DNA from: Apostichopus japonicus
Taxonomy: Eukaryota > Echinodermata > Holothuroidea > Aspidochirotida > Stichopodidae
Length of the DNA stretch: 64,000 nucleotides
Assembly: GCF_037975245.1 (NCBI RefSeq)
Contig: NC_092565.1
Coordinates: forward strand, 7,368,999-7,432,998
Direction: 5' to 3'
Every line of letters begins with the position of its first letter. Position 1 is the first letter of the stretch. Of the stretch, positions 59,701-64,000 are shown in pieces. Below the pieces are notes generated by a model. It was given only the letters and a program-made list of their open reading frames with translations, searched no databases and had not been told where the DNA came from. A program made the position numbers and the translations under genes.

Positions 59701-62700
59701 TAGAGTATTGTGAATACTCAGATGTGAAATGCACAGAAAGTACCTCTAGAGTAATGTGAGTACCCAGATGTGAATTCCACAGAAAGTACCTCTAGAGTAA
59801 TGTGAGTACCCAGGTGTGAAATTCACAGAAACCTCTAGATTAATGTGAGTACCCAGATGTGAAATTCACAGAAACCTCTAGATTAATGTGAATCCCCAGA
59901 TGTGAAATTCACAGAAAGTATCTCTAGAGTAATGTGAGTACCCAGATGTGAAATTCACAGAAAGTACCTCTAGAGTAATGTGAGTACCCAGATGTGAAAT
60001 TCACAGAAAGTACCTCTAGAGTAATGTGAGTACCCAGATGTGAAATTCATAGAAACCTCTAGATTAATGTGAATCCCCAGATGTGAAATTCACAGAAACC
60101 TCTAGAGTAATGTGAGTACCCAGATGTGAAATTCATAGAAACCTCTAGATTAATGTGAATCCCCAGATGTGAAATTCACAGAAAGTACCTCTAGAGTAAT
60201 GTGAGTACCCAGATGTGAAATTCACAGAAAGTACCTCTAGAGTAATGTGAGTATCCAGATGTGAAATTCATAGAAACCTCTAGATTAATGTGAGTACCCA
60301 TATGTGAAATTCATAAAAAAAACCTCTCATGTGAGTACCCAGATGTGAAATTCACAGAAACCTCTACATTAATGTGAGCACTCTAATGTAAAATTCACAG
60401 GAACCTCTACAATTAATGTGAGTACGCAGATGTGAAATTCACAGAGGCTACAGTAGCATGAGTAACCTGATGTGAAATACACAAGTTCTTTTACAGAAAT
60501 GTGTGTATCCTAAAAAGGGTAATTATTGCACAAGCCAATTATATTTATACATTTGTAGATAATAGTCTCATACTATATTTAAGGGTTTAAACTGCAGTAG
60601 TCGTAAACTGATGAATTATAAGAATTGTTATTTTGTCTCTAAATGCATGGAGTTTGTATATATTCATTTTTGAAAGAAAGCATGATATGTTACCATTTCC
60701 CAAATGTTGTGATATGTATTTATTGTTATCTTTAAGAAGTGATGTGGGGTGGGGGCGGGGGGGTAGTTGGATTAGAAAGTTTTGATGTAGTATTTTTTAA
60801 TTCTTTAGAAAAGTTGAGAACCAGGTTCTTAGATGTTCTTCTTTTTCCCCATGAAGCTATTTCCTTATTGAAGATGGTCAACGCTATTTTCAATGTTCCA
60901 CTTTTTTTCTTACTTGATTTATCGTTCTCTACAGCTGCCGAGGCACAACAACAATCCAAGAAACTAACAGGCTCATCGTCAATACCAATAAAGATCAGAG
61001 GAATTTCAAGAAAATCCTTGGATGAGAGTAAGTCATACATACTTAGCAACGAATCGTCGCCCAAGCGCCTGTCGTAATTTTTTATATTTTTTCGTACGGA
61101 GCAAAACAAAAACACATCTAACTTATTTAAATGGACATGGAAGATTTTATTGCAACTTTATGTAAGTGTTTGTGTGACTGCATAAACATGAGGGCCAACT
61201 TCTAAAAAATATCAAAATTGATTTTTACTATACATATGTTACACTGTTTGGCATATTTGTGAGCACTGTAACAGTACATGACGTGTACATTACAGTACGT
61301 GTACAGAACATGACGTGTACAGTACATGACGTGTACATGACTTGTACAGTACAGGACGTGTACAGTACATGACGTCTACATGACGTGTTTAGTACATGAT
61401 GTGTACATGATGTGTACACTACATGACGAGTACATGACTTGTACAGTACATGACGTATACATGACTTGTACATGACGTGTACAGTACATGATGTGTTCAG
61501 TACATGATGTGTACAGTACATGACGTGTACATGACGTGTACAGTACATGATGTGTACAGTACAGGACGTGTACATGACGTGTACAGTACACGATGTGTGT
61601 TTTCTTCGTCTCTGTCATATATCTAGATTTTAAATCTTGTTAAATCATAAAATTTCCACAGTGATTATTCAGCTACATTGTTTACCTCTTACTATTCTCA
61701 CCTATCTAGGTCCCATGCGCGGATTTTCAGCAAACAAACCGGCAAGTTTTCGTCAAGGGAAATCTCCTGTGAGCCGTTTGCCAATGAATCGAACAGGAAG
61801 TAGACTGGCTACAAATAGAGAGGGCGGTACAAAGGTAAGCTATTGATGCCTGGATATGGAGGAGACGGAAGGGGAAACATAAAAATCCTGACACATTTAT
61901 TACGTTGATGTCATTCAATTTTCCTCTGCTTTTCCAAACAATGTTATTCATTAGCTTGATTATAGGATATGTTCATTCCACATAGTATATTCAGAGTCAA
62001 AATATCTTCCATAACAGGAAATACAAGAGAGCTTCCTGGGTGACGAAGAGTTGAGAATCAAAATTGTTTTTCTTACTCGCTCATAAGACCTTGATTTGGT
62101 AAAAAAATTATAGGAATGATGAAATTCAAAAATTGCCGACTGAACCTACAAGGTGTTATTTTAGATCCACCCGATAATATCAAATCTATTACGTTTTGCT
62201 CAAAATAGTGTTCCAAATGGTCTGACATGATGAGATTAATTACAAAAATATTGCAGAAGTTTTTTGTCCATGGTAATAATCAAATTCAAATGTCAAATGA
62301 GAAATTCACAATACATATTCCATCTTTTTTTTTTGTTATTTGGAATGAAACTGGCGTTAGCCAATTTTGTTGTGGAGTGCAAAGTGTATAGGATGCTTAC
62401 CAAGGCCAATTGCAAATAGTTACTTAATTAAGGGTATGGAAGTATTGAGTGTGGCGAACTACTTTGTAGTGTACTGGTTGGTACCATTGGAATTGTGGCT
62501 TATGTGTACTGTATCGGAGTACTGAAGCACGGAAGGGGCATAATAATGATAACTTCCAAACATTGCAACAACAGTCAACATCTGAAATATGAACATTTTG
62601 CACATTTAGTGTATCTCTCCCCCCCCCCCCCCCCCCTCAATACAGATTGCCTTAGCATGGAAGGATTACGGCTGCATCACCCTTGGCGCCATCCACCCTC

Positions 62701-63207
62701 ATGGTGTCAACATTTAGCGAAAATTGATTTAATATTTCAAATATTGTTTAGCAGTTATGAAGCTCCTGAAGTTTGTCTCATATAATATACTATGGTTTCT
62801 TTGTGCAAAATGGCTATGCATCTTTGAACTCGTGTAGCAACTTGACCATCTTGTGTAGCATTTTGCAATGTGATACCAGATGAAATTATTCCTGGATCAT
62901 CCGAGAAGGGAAAGATTAACCCACTCCCTCCCTCCCTCCCTCTCTCTCTTTCTCTCTCCCTTCCCCTTCCTTTTCTCTTTTTAATCTCCCACCCTTCCCA
63001 TATTGAATGTACTCCACTCTCTTCACCCACACTCACAACGTTCTGCCTTCTTAATCTCCTTTCATTCTTTCTGAAGCTGGCAGAGACATCCATAACATTT
63101 AAAGAAATTTTATTTCAATTTGGTTTTGATTAAATAGCTTCTGGATATTATGGAGCAACCAATCGGTGGAAATTCAAGAGAGGCTAAGAAAAGGAAAAGA
63201 CAGCAAG
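56534..63207 (+). CDS. NELFA: Negative elongation factor A (NELF-A), exons 1-6, 3' end off-window
   Basis: NELF-A subunit of the NELF complex that holds RNA polymerase II in promoter-proximal pause. Exons 56534-56746, 58319-58490, 59146-59307, 60935-61027, 61710-61834, 63138-63207 join in phase to 278 codons plus one base. The frame runs MATVRDSDTSLWLHNKLGD, VKLKLLMAILHMPRRSVDE, ADILRSYPTTGQLNLDLEE, LPLECQYLNKNAL, PPVKHFQLKRKPKSAALRAE, LLQKSAEAQQQSK and KKRKRQQ. These align nearly residue by residue with vertebrate NELF-A (LWLHNKLG, LHLPRR, LECQYLNKNAL, PPVKHFQLKRKPKSA). Human NELF-A is ~528 aa, so the C-terminal half lies beyond 64000. Start context AAAATGGCG is good. Intron 3 begins with a tandem array of its own donor. 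Confidence 0.96.
57073..57140. repeat. Hairpin with 20-nt arms in NELFA intron 1
   Basis: Arms 57073-57092 (ACCTTTCCGCCATAGGTTTC) and 57121-57140 (its reverse complement with one mismatch) with a 28-nt loop. Confidence 0.8.
57511..57600. repeat. Second TTTCCGCCATA hairpin in NELFA intron 1
   Basis: GTGCTCTTTCCGCCATA at 57511-57527 faces AAAGAGCAC (57575-57583) and TATGGCGGAAAG (57589-57600). Shares CTTTCCGCCATA with the hairpin at 57073. Confidence 0.7.
58319..58490 (+). CDS. NELFA: NELFA exon 2
   Basis: Acceptor CTACACAG|TTGAAA, donor AACCT|GTGAGT. Codes LKDELSAILHLALTDTDQWV and SYPTTGQLNLDLEENHPF, matching the vertebrate DILKSFPDTGSLNLELEE region. Confidence 0.95.
59146..59307 (+). CDS. 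NELFA: NELFA exon 3
   Basis: Acceptor TTTAACAG|TGTCTG, donor AAAAAT|GTGAGT. Codes LPLECQYLNKNALNQLV and PPVKHFQLKRKPKSAALRAE, the most conserved NELF-A block. Its donor is the first unit of the following minisatellite. Confidence 0.95.
59306..60470. repeat. 43-46 bp tandem array, ~26 copies, carrying the NELFA exon 3 donor
   Basis: Unit TGTGAGTACCCAGATGTGAA followed by ATTCACAGAAA(GTA)CCTCTAG and A(A/G/T)TAA. The first unit begins exactly at the AAT|GTGAGTACC junction of exon 3, so each copy repeats a strong 5' splice site. The last few copies are more diverged. Confidence 0.92.
60935..61027 (+). CDS. NELFA: NELFA exon 4
   Basis: Acceptor CTCTACAG|CTGCCG, donor GATGAGA|GTAAGT. Codes AEAQQQSKKLTGSSSIPIKI and SRKSLDES; completes LLQKS as in vertebrates. 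Confidence 0.9.
61254..61603. repeat. GTACATGACGTGTACA minisatellite (NELFA intron 4)
   Basis: About 350 bp of GTACATGACGTGTACA(GTACATGA) variants ending ~105 bp before exon 5. The minus-strand Thr/Ser/Cys/His repeat ORFs are artefacts. Confidence 0.88.
61710..61834 (+). CDS. NELFA: NELFA exon 5
   Basis: Acceptor CTATCTAG|GTCCCA, donor ACAAAG|GTAAGC. Codes PMRGFSANKPASFRQGKSP and LPMNRTGSRLATNREGGTK, corresponding to the Pro/Ser/Arg-rich linker (GNRTP, RKERGVK) of vertebrate NELF-A. Confidence 0.88.
62930..63010. repeat. Polypyrimidine CT-rich tract (NELFA intron 5)
   Basis: CCCTCCCTCCCTC and TCTCTCTTTCTC runs ~130 bp upstream of exon 6; a C17 run lies at ~62619. Confidence 0.8.
63138..63207 (+). 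CDS. NELFA: NELFA exon 6
   Basis: Acceptor TTAAATAG|CTTCTG, donor CAGCAAG|GTATAA. Codes LLDIMEQPIGGNSREAKKRK, like vertebrate KLLDISELDMVGAGREAKRR, with the basic cluster. Confidence 0.9.
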
Positions 63208-64000
63208 GTATAAACGGAGAACACATAACATTTTTCTACCTCGATGCTTCACCATGTTTATAGATGTGGTGTGAGCATCGGAGGGGTGGGGGGGGGGGGG
63301 TATGATGTGTACAAAAGGAGGTCTGTTTTTTTTGGAAGTTGAAAAGTAAAATTGCAGCTGGTGCCTTTTATTTTTGAATTTTCACAGTAACAGTAACTAG
63401 AGAAAGTGTGTATTTTCATAATGGTTATTATTCCTCACCTTTAGAAACGTCTTTTCTGAGTAAACTGCTGAAAATAATTTTATGATTGTAGTCTGAAGAG
63501 CAAACAGAGTATGGTGAATATCAGTAGTACACAGAAGTAAACATGACATTGTTGAGTTGTGTGTGTTATGCTTTTGGTCATGTAATTTATTGTTTATCAA
63601 TTACAAATCCCTCATGGGAAATTTGTTTGTGTAATTTTGCCCAGAAGACTGAGTTTTGCTGTTACTTTCTAAAGGGTGTCCATTCTGGGTAGAGAATTAC
63701 TTCCAAATTTTGACATTTTTTCAAAAATATGAAAGCATTAATTTTTCTTTCTTTTTTTAAAACTGTCAAAATTTTTCCATCTTGTGATGGCCAATGTGCC
63801 TTATCTCAGCCATAAAAAAATAGGACAAGATCTGACAAAGAATGCATAGTTGTGTGACATAGTAGTGTATAAGTACATACAGGGAACAAAATTCTCATTC
63901 GATTTACATTTCGACGACGCATAATAAAATTGTTAGAGTACTCATATTTTGTTTTATTTTCACTTTCCATTCGAGATGCCAATATTAAGTTTTTGCACGG
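63208..64000 (+). other. NELFA intron 6, partial
   Basis: No further NELF-A exon recognised before the window ends. There is a G-run at 63284-63300. Confidence 0.5.

Noticed and set aside
61228-61618. Minus-strand Cys/Thr/His repeat ORFs
   Set aside because: Translation of the GTACATGACGTG minisatellite.

Overview
This is a eukaryotic, intron-rich, AT-rich metazoan window. Exons are short, carry GT..AG boundaries and keep phase across long introns. The intergenic DNA is full of microsatellites and hAT-like non-autonomous transposons with G/C runs. The gene content (NELF-A, an HMG20-family protein, a T-box factor and a PH/PDZ scaffold) and the transposon style suggest a marine invertebrate, perhaps an echinoderm or other non-vertebrate deuterostome. 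The species assignment is inference only.

Layout. (1) 3285-6035, minus: 5' part of a divergent T-box gene; three exons are visible and the remainder lies below position 1. Its third intron holds a 1.2 kb hAT-like insertion and a tandem duplication carrying the exon 3 donor. (2) 6036-12734: intergenic space between two head-to-head genes, with a 2.7 kb nested hAT-like composite (8745-11471) and a further copy at 12188-12541. (3) 12735-26485, plus: complete 12-exon HMG20-like gene (N-terminal low-complexity region, GWPKGKRRK basic motif, HMG box, U1/matrin-type zinc finger, coiled coil). A ~5.3 kb array of ~51 copies of a 102-103 bp unit starts in the tail of exon 9, and exon 9 carries an in-frame TGA. 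(4) 26486-33582: intergenic, with a 102-bp minisatellite. (5) 33583-39116, minus: 8 or 9 exons of a PH domain / Ser-rich linker / PDZ / second PDZ-like protein. (6) 39117-56533: gene-poor, with long (AT)n tracts and two hAT-like insertions at 54-56 kb. (7) 56534 to beyond 63207, plus: first six exons of NELF-A.

The genes do not form an operon or pathway, although three are nuclear regulators (T-box repressor/activator, HMG20-type corepressor subunit, NELF pausing subunit). The most unusual pattern is that in three of the four genes a tandem duplication starts in or at the last bases of an exon and copies its 5' splice site: ~51 copies in the HMG20-like gene, ~26 in NELF-A, and at least one extra copy in the T-box gene. 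All exon joins were made by hand from splice motifs, phase and family similarity; no transcript evidence was available.
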